A stretch of DNA of 64,000 nt from Alphaproteobacteria bacterium (lineage in GTDB: Bacteria; Pseudomonadota; Alphaproteobacteria; Rs-D84). Below, piece after piece: positions 42,383 to 50,435 of this stretch (its first letter is position 1; each line of letters opens with the position of its first letter). The stretch covers positions 175,995 through 239,994 of the forward strand of contig JAFXUI010000004.1 in assembly GCA_017535105.1 (NCBI GenBank), written 5' to 3'. The notes beneath the pieces were generated by a model, which did not search any database, had not been told where the DNA came from, and worked only from the letters and a program-made list of their open reading frames with translations. Both the position numbers and the translations under genes were made by a program.

Positions 42383-43273
42383 ATGGCTGTGTTTGATACT
42401 GAAAAACTAAAAACATTCTCATGGGTGAACGTTGGAAATCCAGATCACGAAGATTTTGAACGTCTGCAAAAAGAATATAAAATTGACGAAGATACTATTT
42501 CTGATATTTTAGACCCCGATGAACAACCACGATTCGAGGTTGAAGATGATTACAAGGTTATAATTGTGCGTTTTCCCATCGTAAATCGCGAAATTGAAAC
42601 AACATGGCATACAGAACCATTGTCAATTATTTATTCGCGTGACAATGTTATTACAGTTTGTCGCAAGCGTTGCGATTTGTTAGACAAGATTAAAAAAGAT
42701 GAAAAGTCGACTCGCGAAGAGTTTATTCTGAACATAATTTACTATATTGCAGAATCATATTTGCGTTCGTTAAAGGAACTAAATAAACGCGTTATGCGCG
42801 CAAAAAGCGCGTTGGCTGAACGTATTCGCAAACAAGAACTATTATCACTTTTGGATGTGGAAAACAGTTATACGTTGTATATGGCTGGGATTAAGGGCAA
42901 TATTTCTGTGATGGACAAATTGGACAAACTGCGTGGGTTTGTAAAAACGGATGAGGCAGAAGAATTGGCCGAGGACACGCGCATCGAATTAACCCAGGCA
43001 ACCGAAGTTGTGACATCGTATAGCAAAATGTTGAAAGCCATCAAAGAAACATTTGAAAGCGTTATCAACATGGATTCCAACCGATATATTAACCGATTGA
43101 CATTATGGAACATTATTTTGATTGTTCCGACAATTGTGGTCGGCTATTACGGTATGAATATGAAATTACCTTTTGCAGAATATGATTGGTTTGCAGTTAT
43201 CATATTTATAATGATTATTGCATTATTAATTGGATATGCGGCACTGGGACTGATACAACGTCATAATCGTTAA
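42383..43273 (+). CDS. CorA-family magnesium/divalent-metal transporter
   Basis: From the ATG at 42383, preceded by AAAGGAGA, the protein has 296 residues. CorA channels admit Mg2+ (sometimes Co2+ or Ni2+) as pentamers. The N-terminal cytoplasmic domain binds regulatory metal. Two C-terminal helices hold the signature GYYGMNMKLPF (GMN) near residue 255, followed by WFAVIIFIMIIALLIGYAAL. The long helix before TM1 contains TEEAEEL-like acidic segments (KTDEAEELAEDTRIEL). It is divergent from the giant gene. A terminator follows. The longer frame to 42242 is not supported by a start signal. Confidence 0.93.
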   Translation: MAVFDTEKLKTFSWVNVGNPDHEDFERLQKEYKIDEDTISDILDPDEQPRFEVEDDYKVIIVRFPIVNREIETTWHTEPLSIIYSRDNVITVCRKRCDLLDKIKKDEKSTREEFILNIIYYIAESYLRSLKELNKRVMRAKSALAERIRKQELLSLLDVENSYTLYMAGIKGNISVMDKLDKLRGFVKTDEAEELAEDTRIELTQATEVVTSYSKMLKAIKETFESVINMDSNRYINRLTLWNIILIVPTIVVGYYGMNMKLPFAEYDWFAVIIFIMIIALLIGYAALGLIQRHNR

Positions 43274-43302
43274 AAAAATGCCCGTGTTTTCGGGCATTTC
43301 TT
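43274..43302 (+). terminator. Terminator after corA
   Basis: Stem AAATGCCCG / CGGGCATTT with a TGTTTT loop, followed by CTTTTGT. Confidence 0.82.
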
Positions 43303-43311
43303 TTGTGATTA

Positions 43312-43860
43312 TTACAATACAGCGTGTATTTGTGCCATATTGCCGTCCAGGTCTTGTGATGCATCAATATCACTAAATTTGATTCCCGGCGCGGTCTTTA
43401 ACCATTCGATTGCTGGTACTGTCACTTTCCAGAATGTGTCCAGACGGCGACGTACGGCGGCATGGTCTGCATCATCACTGCGGCCACCGCCCTCACGTAT
43501 ACGTTTATTGATACGGAATAACATTAACTCTTCGCTTAAATCCAAGTATAAGACATGAATATCAAATTGATCGGCATATTTTTCGACCAGCCATTGCGCC
43601 TGGGGCAACGTGCGTGGGAAACCGTCCAAGATAATGTCGGCGTTTGGGTCGATTTCAGATTCCATCAATTTGAATAATTCAGAATCAGGTACCAATTCCC
43701 CACGTGCCATAATCTGTGCAATTTCAGAATCTGCGGGTAATGCGCGGAATAACGCGCCGCTTTCGATATGTTTGTATTCGTGTTCAGTTTTCATAATGTT
43801 GGCGACACTGCCCTTGCCTGCGCCTTGACCGCCCATCATAACAATCATTGTATGTTTCAT
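43312..43860 (-). CDS. adk: Adenylate kinase
   Basis: A nucleoside monophosphate kinase balancing AMP, ADP and ATP. From the ATG at 43860, with AAGGAAG upstream, it has 182 residues. The P-loop is MGGQGAGKGSVAN, AMP-binding segments are ESGALFRAL and DGFPRTLPQA, and the lid Arg residues are in NKRIREGGGRSDD. The short form lacks the zinc-binding lid insertion. Compared with standard Adk (GAPGAGKGT), the P-loop has GGQGAGKGS, so another NMP kinase specificity cannot be excluded. It does not sit by secY as in many bacteria, but follows rpsA. Confidence 0.85.
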   Translation of the reverse strand: MKHTMIVMMGGQGAGKGSVANIMKTEHEYKHIESGALFRALPADSEIAQIMARGELVPDSELFKLMESEIDPNADIILDGFPRTLPQAQWLVEKYADQFDIHVLYLDLSEELMLFRINKRIREGGGRSDDADHAAVRRRLDTFWKVTVPAIEWLKTAPGIKFSDIDASQDLDGNMAQIHAVL

Positions 43861-43906
43861 TTTTCTTCCTTTTAGTTTTTTGTCGGTCGCATTGTAGCAT
43901 AAAAAA

Positions 43907-43933
43907 ACAAATCCGGCAATGCCGGATTTGTTG
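43907..43933 (-). terminator. Terminator of rpsA
   Basis: A perfect 11-base stem ACAAATCCGGC / GCCGGATTTGT with an AAT loop, followed on the minus strand by a T run. Lies between the rpsA stop and the adk start. Confidence 0.88.
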
Positions 43934-43953
43934 AAATAATACACATTTGTATA

Positions 43954-45642
43954 TTATTTTTTGCTGTTTTCGATTGCAGCGCCCAAGATATCGCCCAAAA
44001 CCGAACCAGAATCTGATTCGTTAGCGAATTCTTTGACAGCCTGCTTTTCCAACGTCACTTGTAATGCGCGGATAGACAGTTTCACAGTGTTGTTTTCAAC
44101 GGAAACAACAGATGCTTCGACTGTATCACCAACGTGGAAACGTGATGTGTCTTGTTCCGCTTTTTCACGTGACAAATCGGTGCGGCGGATAATACCTTTG
44201 GCATCACCAGCCAATGCAACAACCAATTCGTCTGGGGTGACTTCGGAAACAGTTCCAGAAACAACAGCACCTTTCTTGATAGAAACAGCGTTGTTTTCCG
44301 CACTTTCGGTCAATTGCTTGATACCCAAAGTAACGCGTTCTTTTTCTGGGTTGATATCCAAAATCTTGGCGGTAACTTCCTGGCCGCGAACGAATTTTTT
44401 CAATTCTTCTTCGTCCAGTTTGTTCCAAGACAAGTCGGAAATGTGAACCATACCGTCCAAATCTGGTGTTAATGCAACGAACAAACCAAATTCGGTTGTG
44501 TTCTTAATCGGACCGGTAACAACGTCGCCAACATTGTGGTTTTCAGCAAATTCTTTCCATGGATTTGGTTGTAATTGCTTATAGCCCAACGAAATACGGC
44601 GTTTTTCTTGGTCGATGTCCAAAACCATAACATTAACTTCCTGGCCCGCTTGCAAAACTTTGCTTGGGTGGATGTTTTTGTTTGTCCATGACAATTCAGA
44701 CATGTGGACCAAACCTTCGATATTGTTGCCCAAATCAATGAATGCACCGTAATCGGTGATGGACGAAACCTTGCCGGTAACTGTATCGCCAACATTGAAC
44801 GCGCGCGATGCTGTTTCCCATGGGTCTTCTTCCAACTGTTTTGCACCCAATGAAATGCGGTGTGATTCTGGGTCGAATTGGATAACTTTGACCTTGATTT
44901 TGTCGCCAACATGTACCAATTCACGTGGGTGATTAACACGTTTCCAAGACAAGTCTGTAACGTGTAACAAACCATCAATTCCGCCCAAATCAACAAACAC
45001 ACCATAGTCGGTAATGTTTTTGACTGTACCTTCGATAACGGCGCCCAATTCGATGTTCTTCATTGCTTCTTGCTGTTGTGCAGCAATTGCATCAGATTGA
45101 ATCGCGCGACGGGAAACAATTGCGTTTGTACGCAATGCGTCCATTTTCAACACGCGGAACTTGTCCTTTAAGCCAATTAATGATTTTGCATCACGGATTG
45201 GTTTGTGATCAACCTGGGACGATGGCATAAATGCAAATACGCCATTGATATCCACGGTGAAACCACCACGAACGACATCGATAATTGTACCTTCTGGGTC
45301 GACACCTTCGGCAACTGTCTTTTCCAAATCTTTCCATGCTTTTTCAGCACGTGCCTTGGTATAAGACAATACAGCCGTTCCTTCGCGGGATTCATAACGT
45401 TCAACAAAAACGTCAATAATATCACCAACAGATGGTACAGATGCACCAAATTCTTTTAATGGAATGCGACCTTCGGATTTAAGGCCAACATCAACCATTG
45501 CGAAATCGCCACGAATATCTTTCACTGTACCCTTGGTAGCATAGCCTTGCAATGTTTCCTGGGTTCCATAGTTTTTATCAAACATCTGGACAAAGTCTTC
45601 GTTTGCGATTGGATTAAATAAATCTTTGGATAAATCTTTCAT
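43954..45642 (-). CDS. rpsA: 30S ribosomal protein S1
   Basis: S1 recruits mRNA to the 30S subunit. The 562-residue chain has six S1 (OB-fold) repeats, visible as successive boxes: GTVKDIRGDFAMVDVG, GTIIDVVRGGFTVDI, GTVKNITDYGVFVDLGG, GKVSSITDYGAFIDLG, GPIKNTTEFGLFVAL and GTVSEVTPDELVVAL, with LLHVTDLSW-type ends in the middle repeats. The ATG at 45642 was chosen because MKDLSKDLF fits the family; an in-frame ATG at 45675 is possible. Neither has a good Shine-Dalgarno, and S1 mRNAs often lack one. A TTGCAT-N17-TATAAT promoter gives a leader of about 95 bases. Confidence 0.95.
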   Translation of the reverse strand: MKDLSKDLFNPIANEDFVQMFDKNYGTQETLQGYATKGTVKDIRGDFAMVDVGLKSEGRIPLKEFGASVPSVGDIIDVFVERYESREGTAVLSYTKARAEKAWKDLEKTVAEGVDPEGTIIDVVRGGFTVDINGVFAFMPSSQVDHKPIRDAKSLIGLKDKFRVLKMDALRTNAIVSRRAIQSDAIAAQQQEAMKNIELGAVIEGTVKNITDYGVFVDLGGIDGLLHVTDLSWKRVNHPRELVHVGDKIKVKVIQFDPESHRISLGAKQLEEDPWETASRAFNVGDTVTGKVSSITDYGAFIDLGNNIEGLVHMSELSWTNKNIHPSKVLQAGQEVNVMVLDIDQEKRRISLGYKQLQPNPWKEFAENHNVGDVVTGPIKNTTEFGLFVALTPDLDGMVHISDLSWNKLDEEELKKFVRGQEVTAKILDINPEKERVTLGIKQLTESAENNAVSIKKGAVVSGTVSEVTPDELVVALAGDAKGIIRRTDLSREKAEQDTSRFHVGDTVEASVVSVENNTVKLSIRALQVTLEKQAVKEFANESDSGSVLGDILGAAIENSKK

Positions 45643-45745
45643 ATGAAAAATCAAACAAAGTTTGCCATTTGCCACGTTCTAGAAAAGGCAAAGGTCTTGT
45701 GGGGTTAATCGGATTGCCAATGCGCCCACCCGCAAAAGCAGACGT

Positions 45746-45774
45746 ATTATATATGTGGTTTTGTTAAAATGCAA
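45746..45774 (-). promoter_or_regulatory. Promoter of rpsA
   Basis: On the minus strand TTGCAT (45769-45774), 17-base spacer, perfect TATAAT (45746-45751). The leader to the ATG at 45642 is about 95 bases. Confidence 0.7.
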
Positions 45775-45787
45775 GCAAAAATCAAAG

Positions 45788-45813
45788 AAAAACGCCCGAT
45801 TTTACGGGCGTTT
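45788..45813 (-). terminator. Terminator of thyA
   Basis: Stem AAACGCCCG / CGGGCGTTT with an ATTTTA loop, followed on the minus strand by TTCTTTGATTTTT. Confidence 0.85.
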
Positions 45814-45814
45814 A

Positions 45815-46786
45815 TTATCGTGCGACTTCACCAGTCAATTTTTCATGACAGATATAGTCTTTTAATATAAAACCATTGTTTGCGTGCCAATTCAACATAC
45901 CGGTCCAGTTGGTATTTGGAATTTCAACGGTCGGTAATGGTTTTGGATCGCGCTGTAACTGGGTTTTAACCTGGTCAATATGGTTTTCATAGATATGTAC
46001 GTCGTGCAATTCGCCCTTTAATACGCCGGGTTTCAAGCCCGCTTCTTTGGCATACAGCAACAATAACAAAGCGTATGATGCAATGTTATATGGAATGCCC
46101 AAGAACATATCACAAGAACGTTGTGTCCAAATAAGGTGTAATTTGCCATTGTGGACAAGCACCTGGTGCATAATGTGACATGGTGGTAATGCCATTTGGT
46201 CCATATCTGCCGGGTTCCACGCGTTGACGATAATACGGCGGTTTGTCGGGTTCTCTTTGATTTCTTTAATCGCCCGTGCCAATTGGTCAACACCAGCGCT
46301 GCTCTTGTGAGCCACGTTATCGGTTGGGTTTTTATCAATTTCTTTATTATTAAACTTATATGTTCCACCAAAGTGACGCCATTGCCAACCATAGACCGGA
46401 CCCAAATCGCGTTCAATACCCATTGAATAGTTTAACAATGGCTGGGTTGTATTAGGATCTTTGATGTCATAGCCGCGTTCTTGGACAACACCCAGCAATT
46501 CGTTATACAGCGGCGTCCATTTCTTTGGGTTTGACCATTCGTCCCAAATATGACATTTGTGGTCTTGTAACCACTTTTTATCGGTGATTCCGTGAATAAA
46601 GAATTCCAATTCGGTCGCAATGTTTTTAAGACCCATTTTCTTGGTCGTTATCAATGGGAAACCTTTTTCCATATTATGTTCAAACGTTGCCCCCGTTGGA
46701 ATACGCAGTGTTTTAATGCCTGTACGATTATCGGACCATTCACCGTTGTCCAAAACATTTTGTAAAATATCAAGATATGCTTTCAT
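45815..46786 (-). CDS. thyA: Thymidylate synthase
   Basis: ThyA methylates dUMP to dTMP with methylenetetrahydrofolate. The 323 residues match the longer (Lactobacillus casei-like) form, with an extra segment around residues 90-150. The catalytic Cys is in LPPCHIMHQVLVH near residue 205. Nucleotide and folate contacts include TQRSCDMFLGIPYNIASY, and the N-terminal Arg loop is SDNRTGIKTLRIPTG. A GGGAAAG ribosome-binding site precedes the ATG. No folA follows. It is a single-gene unit between tig and rpsA. Confidence 0.96.
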   Translation of the reverse strand: MKAYLDILQNVLDNGEWSDNRTGIKTLRIPTGATFEHNMEKGFPLITTKKMGLKNIATELEFFIHGITDKKWLQDHKCHIWDEWSNPKKWTPLYNELLGVVQERGYDIKDPNTTQPLLNYSMGIERDLGPVYGWQWRHFGGTYKFNNKEIDKNPTDNVAHKSSAGVDQLARAIKEIKENPTNRRIIVNAWNPADMDQMALPPCHIMHQVLVHNGKLHLIWTQRSCDMFLGIPYNIASYALLLLLYAKEAGLKPGVLKGELHDVHIYENHIDQVKTQLQRDPKPLPTVEIPNTNWTGMLNWHANNGFILKDYICHEKLTGEVAR

Positions 46787-46848
46787 GGCGTGCTTTCCCT
46801 TTTGTTATTTATTTTGCCCCGCCCCCTGAACTCTCCGGAAAAAAGAAA

Positions 46849-46890
46849 ATGCCCGCGAACCCGGCGACTGCTGGGTTGTGGGCATTATTT
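46849..46890 (-). terminator. Terminator of tig
   Basis: A long imperfect stem AATGCCCGCGAACCC / GGGTTGTGGGCATT with a GC-rich loop, followed on the minus strand by TTTCTTTTTT. Confidence 0.78.
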
Positions 46891-46891
46891 C

Positions 46892-48190
46892 TTAATGAAC
46901 ATCGGCTTGCTGAAATAATTCTTCTGGCTTTACCGATTTTTCTTTTGTTTTAACGTGTGTCAACATTGCGTCCAATGCTTTGCGTTCAAAAATCATACCG
47001 CGCAACATTGCCAACGCATTTTGGTTTTTGTTATAGAATTCGAACACTTGTTGTGGGTTTGGATAGCGTGCTGCTTCCGCCCAAACGGCCTGTTGCAAAT
47101 CATCACGTGTGACTTCAACTTTGTTTTTGGTACCCCATTCTGCCAAAACCAAACCCAATTTAACGCGACGTTCGGCATCTTTGCGTTCTGCCTTTTCGTC
47201 CCATTTGTGATCGTGACCATGTTCGGCGTTGTGGTGTTCGTGTTCGCTTTTCGCCATATTGAATTCTTGTTCAACCAAGGTTTCTGGCAAATCAAGTTTA
47301 ACTTTGTCGGCCAAAATGTCCAACAGTTCGTTACGCATATCGCGCTGTGCGGCTTCGGCATATTGTTCGTTCAATAAACTGCGAATGTGTTCACGCAATT
47401 TATCAACAGATTCATGACCAACCGTTTTTGCCAATTCATCGTTCAGTTCTGGCAAAACGTGTTTGCGAACTTCGTGAACCAATACTTCGAAACGTGCATC
47501 TTTGCCCGCCAAGTTTTCAGCGTGATAGTCGGACGGGAACTTTACGTTCACATCGAATTTGTCGCCGGCTTTGTGCCCGACAACTTGATCTTCAAACCCC
47601 GGGATAAATGCGCCAGAACCCAAAATCAAATGATGTTTTTCGGCCGCGCCACCTTCGAATGCATCATCACCGATAAAGCCCTTAAAGTCAATGACCGCGG
47701 TGTCACCGTTTTTAGCTTTGTACTTTTCGTCTTGCTTTTCGGCAACACTACGTGATTTGCGAATGTTTTCTAATGACTTTTCAACTTCGCTTTCATCAAG
47801 TTTAGTGACTTTTTTGGTAACTGTAATTTTTTCTAAATCGATGTCTGGCAATGTCGGCAAAATATCGAATTCCAAAGTGTATTCGGCATCTTTGCCAATT
47901 TCCCAACCAGCTAAATCGGCCTTTGGTGCACCGGCCAAACGAATTTTCTTGTCGGCAACATACGCGTCCAAATCAGCGTTCATCAATTTGTCGATTGCTT
48001 CGGACATTGCGTTTGCATTGAACTTTTGACGCAATACAGATAATGGAATATGACCCGGACGGAAGCCAGCCATTTTTGTCTTTTTACCATATTCGGTCAA
48101 GATTTCATCGGCAGCCGCTTGGATAGTATCGGCGGAAATAACGCCATTTACCGAATAATGTAAATCTTTGATTTTTTCTTTTGTGAACAT
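46892..48190 (-). CDS. tig: Trigger factor
   Basis: A ribosome-bound chaperone and peptidyl-prolyl isomerase that meets nascent chains at the exit tunnel. The 432 residues comprise the N-terminal ribosome-binding domain with MAGFRPGHIPLSVLRQKF (the family motif is GFRxGxxP), an FKBP-like domain near 150-235 (AVIDFKGFIGDDAFEGG, PGFEDQVVGHKAGD), and the helical C-terminal domain. A His-rich stretch (EHEHHNAEHGHDHKWDE) near residue 335 is unusual and could bind metal. The start at 48190 has AGGATA upstream. clpP, often downstream, is absent here. Confidence 0.95.
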   Translation of the reverse strand: MFTKEKIKDLHYSVNGVISADTIQAAADEILTEYGKKTKMAGFRPGHIPLSVLRQKFNANAMSEAIDKLMNADLDAYVADKKIRLAGAPKADLAGWEIGKDAEYTLEFDILPTLPDIDLEKITVTKKVTKLDESEVEKSLENIRKSRSVAEKQDEKYKAKNGDTAVIDFKGFIGDDAFEGGAAEKHHLILGSGAFIPGFEDQVVGHKAGDKFDVNVKFPSDYHAENLAGKDARFEVLVHEVRKHVLPELNDELAKTVGHESVDKLREHIRSLLNEQYAEAAQRDMRNELLDILADKVKLDLPETLVEQEFNMAKSEHEHHNAEHGHDHKWDEKAERKDAERRVKLGLVLAEWGTKNKVEVTRDDLQQAVWAEAARYPNPQQVFEFYNKNQNALAMLRGMIFERKALDAMLTHVKTKEKSVKPEELFQQADVH

Positions 48191-48224
48191 AACGGATATC
48201 CTTTTTAAATACAATTGCCCCGCA

Positions 48225-48252
48225 ACTATACACGTTTTTTTGGAAAATTCAA
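48225..48252 (-). promoter_or_regulatory. Promoter of tig
   Basis: On the minus strand TTGAAT (48247-48252), 16-base spacer, TATAGT (48225-48230), 35 bases before the ATG. Confidence 0.6.
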
Positions 48253-48255
48253 CAA

Positions 48256-48283
48256 GAAAAAACCGCCAAAACGGCGGTTTTTG
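48256..48283 (-). terminator. Terminator of rplM-rpsI
   Basis: Stem AAAAACCGCC / GGCGGTTTTT with an AAAAC loop and a T run. It overlaps the upstream edge of the tig promoter region. Confidence 0.85.
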
Positions 48284-48301
48284 TTTCCAAGTTTCGTAAA
48301 C

Positions 48302-48829
48302 TTAACGCTTACTAAACTGAGTTGAACGACGAGCCTTGCGGACACCATAGTGTTTACGTTCAACAACACGGCTATCGCGGGTAAGGAACCCAGCAGCCTT
48401 CAATACTTTACGTAAATCTGGTTCTGCTTTTTCCAATGCTTTGGAAATACCGTGCTTTACGGCACCAGCCTGGCCCGACAGACCACCGCCCATAACCATA
48501 CAAATCGCATCATATGCAGTTTCGCGTTTTGTGATGTTAAATGGTTGTGCGATAATCATTTGCAACACAGGACGGCGGAAATATTTTGCCACCGGTGTGT
48601 CGTTGACAATGATATTGCCCTTGCCTGGAACCAAATAAACACGTGCAACAGAATCTTTACGTTTTCCAGTTGCATATGTTGCGCCTGACAATTTTGCTGT
48701 TGCGGTTGTCGCTTTTTCAGCCACTGTTTTCTTTGCAGGGGCTTCTTTCTTAACAGCCTTAGTTGCAGCCGGCTTTTTTGCCGCTGTTGTTGTTTTCTTG
48801 GCTGCTGTTGCTTTCTTTTCTTCTGCCAT
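48302..48829 (-). CDS. rpsI: 30S ribosomal protein S9 with basic N-terminal extension
   Basis: S9 binds the 3' head of 16S rRNA, and its C-terminal tail touches P-site tRNA. The core starts near residue 50 ([15 protein letters not shown]) and ends with the canonical [18 protein letters not shown]. The 175-residue length is about 45 more than usual because of an N-terminal Ala/Lys/Thr repeat ([18 protein letters not shown]), similar in style to the linker in GcrA. The start codon overlaps the rplM stop by one base (TAATG), so they are translationally coupled. Confidence 0.96.
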   Translation of the reverse strand: MAEEKKATAAKKTTTAAKKPAATKAVKKEAPAKKTVAEKATTATAKLSGATYATGKRKDSVARVYLVPGKGNIIVNDTPVAKYFRRPVLQMIIAQPFNITKRETAYDAICMVMGGGLSGQAGAVKHGISKALEKAEPDLRKVLKAAGFLTRDSRVVERKHYGVRKARRSTQFSKR

Positions 48830-49302
48830 TATTCACCCCTTTTATTTTTACGATTCAATGATGCAAAGTCGATAACGATTGGATTTTGCGCGGCGTGTTT
48901 GTGTTCAGAACCCGCATATACGTGCAACTTTGTCAAACGTTGGTTTGCCAAAGCGACCGCTGTACGACGACCCATCATACGTTTTACCGCATTTGTAATC
49001 AGTTTAACTGGCTTTTCTTCGCGCATTTGACCCAATGTGCGTTCTTTGGTTGAACCAGTCCACAAAGAATGCCAAAAGAATTTTGTTTTTTCAGCCTTGT
49101 GTCCGGTCATTGCAACCTTGTCAGCATTGATAATGATAACATGATCACCACAATCCATATTTGGTGTCCATGTTGGTTTGTTTTTGCCACGCAGGATGTT
49201 CGCGGTAAATGCCGCCAAACGACCCAATGTGCAATCAGTTGCGTCAATCAAATACCATTTGGCATCTAATTCGCACTTTTTTAACGATTTTGTCGTTGCC
49301 AT
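48829..49302 (-). CDS. rplM: 50S ribosomal protein L13
   Basis: L13 is an early 23S rRNA assembly protein. The 157-residue chain shows [37 protein letters not shown] and [18 protein letters not shown], all conserved. It is first in the rplM-rpsI operon, found in most bacteria. The ribosome-binding site is weak (AAAAAGGC). The promoter TTGACA-N17-CATAAT lies about 35 bases upstream. Confidence 0.97.
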   Translation of the reverse strand: MATTKSLKKCELDAKWYLIDATDCTLGRLAAFTANILRGKNKPTWTPNMDCGDHVIIINADKVAMTGHKAEKTKFFWHSLWTGSTKERTLGQMREEKPVKLITNAVKRMMGRRTAVALANQRLTKLHVYAGSEHKHAAQNPIVIDFASLNRKNKRGE

Positions 49303-49334
49303 TTTTTAGCCTTTTTTTATGTTTTTGCCGCCCT

Positions 49335-49363
49335 ATTATGTATGAGAGATGCCGAAATGTCAA
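49335..49363 (-). promoter_or_regulatory. Promoter of rplM-rpsI
   Basis: On the minus strand a perfect TTGACA (49358-49363), 17-base spacer, CATAAT (49335-49340). Confidence 0.7.
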
Positions 49364-49404
49364 GAAAAATCAATATGGTATTATTATACCGTAATATAAA
49401 CAAC

Positions 49405-49433
49405 AAAAAACACCATACGGTGATGGCGTTTTC
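49405..49433 (-). terminator. Terminator of the coiled-coil gene at 49438
   Basis: Stem AACACCA / TGGCGTT with one mismatch, followed on the minus strand by TTTTGTTG. Confidence 0.6.
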
Positions 49434-49437
49434 TAGT

Positions 49438-50418
49438 TTATCTTTGATTGTCGTTGTTAAATTGGTTGAAGTTTTGTTGTGTGCTATTCGGGACAAAATC
49501 GCCATTTACACGATAATTATCAATGATGAACCCTAGTTTGTTGCGATCTATTCCAAATGTGTTGACCAATTTCTGAACAATTTCTTCATGTACAAAGTTA
49601 GAATAGTCGGTTGATTTGGCGTAATCGTTTAATTTATAGTCAAAACTGCTATCTTTTTCGTTATTAAAATCGTTCATCATTCGCCTATAATTATAGCAGT
49701 ATAGTGGGTCCACGCCAGTAAGTATGTGGTCAGTCCAGTCGGCAGTAATTGTTCCGATATTTAATATTGTTTCCAGCCAAACTTTTGCATCTGGATTTTG
49801 TTTTACATTGTGATAGGTTTTAACAAAATAATCGTTCAGTTTTTGTGCAAATTGTTTTGTTTCGTCCAAATATATTTTGGCTTGCTTAAATTGTATGGCT
49901 TTTTCTATGTCTTTTTGTAGTATTCTTTCGGCGCCAGGAACTAAATCAAAGTAAGATTTTAATGTTGCTTTGATTTCTTCTGGTTTTGTTGTGGCACGAA
50001 GCAATTGTCGGGCATTTACCAGTTCTGCGAAATCTTTTGGTAATATATTGTGTATTTGTTTCAGCGTTTCAACGGCGTTGTCGTTGCCAGATGTTTGGGC
50101 CAACGGGATAAGTAAATCGTTCACCGCGCAAATTAAAACTCTGTATCGATAGACAATTGCTTTATCGGCATATGGTGCAAGTTTGGAAACTTCGCCTTGA
50201 AAATGTGAGATTATTTTGTCCAGATTTCCCAGTCCGCGCGACGTTTGTAGTGTTTTGATTTCGGTGCGCGCCCCTTCTAATTCTGTTCGTAATTGAGCGG
50301 TTTCTTGTGCTGCTGTTTTTTGTGTTGCTTCTAACTCGGCCTGCAATCTTTTTATCTCTGCTTGTGCCTGTTTCAACTTTTCCGCATCTGATTCTTTGTT
50401 TTTATCAAGCCAGCCCAT
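49438..50418 (-). CDS. Cytoplasmic coiled-coil protein, function unknown
   Basis: A 326-residue protein without signal peptide or membrane helix. Residues 10-60 form a coiled coil (KLKQAQAEIKRLQAELEATQ). The rest is mostly helical (LICAVNDLLIPLAQTSGNDN, KAIQFKQAKIYLDETKQFAQ), then a Tyr/Asp/Asn-rich end (YCYNYRRMMNDFNNEKDS, QQNFNQFNNDNQR). The N-terminal MGWLDKNKESD could be membrane-proximal. I do not recognise a family. The ribosome-binding site GGGGGGA is strong. It follows argS by 17 bases and has its own likely terminator, so it may be the last gene of the argS transcript. Confidence 0.75.
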   Translation of the reverse strand: MGWLDKNKESDAEKLKQAQAEIKRLQAELEATQKTAAQETAQLRTELEGARTEIKTLQTSRGLGNLDKIISHFQGEVSKLAPYADKAIVYRYRVLICAVNDLLIPLAQTSGNDNAVETLKQIHNILPKDFAELVNARQLLRATTKPEEIKATLKSYFDLVPGAERILQKDIEKAIQFKQAKIYLDETKQFAQKLNDYFVKTYHNVKQNPDAKVWLETILNIGTITADWTDHILTGVDPLYCYNYRRMMNDFNNEKDSSFDYKLNDYAKSTDYSNFVHEEIVQKLVNTFGIDRNKLGFIIDNYRVNGDFVPNSTQQNFNQFNNDNQR

Positions 50419-50435
50419 TTTATCCCCCCGTGGTT

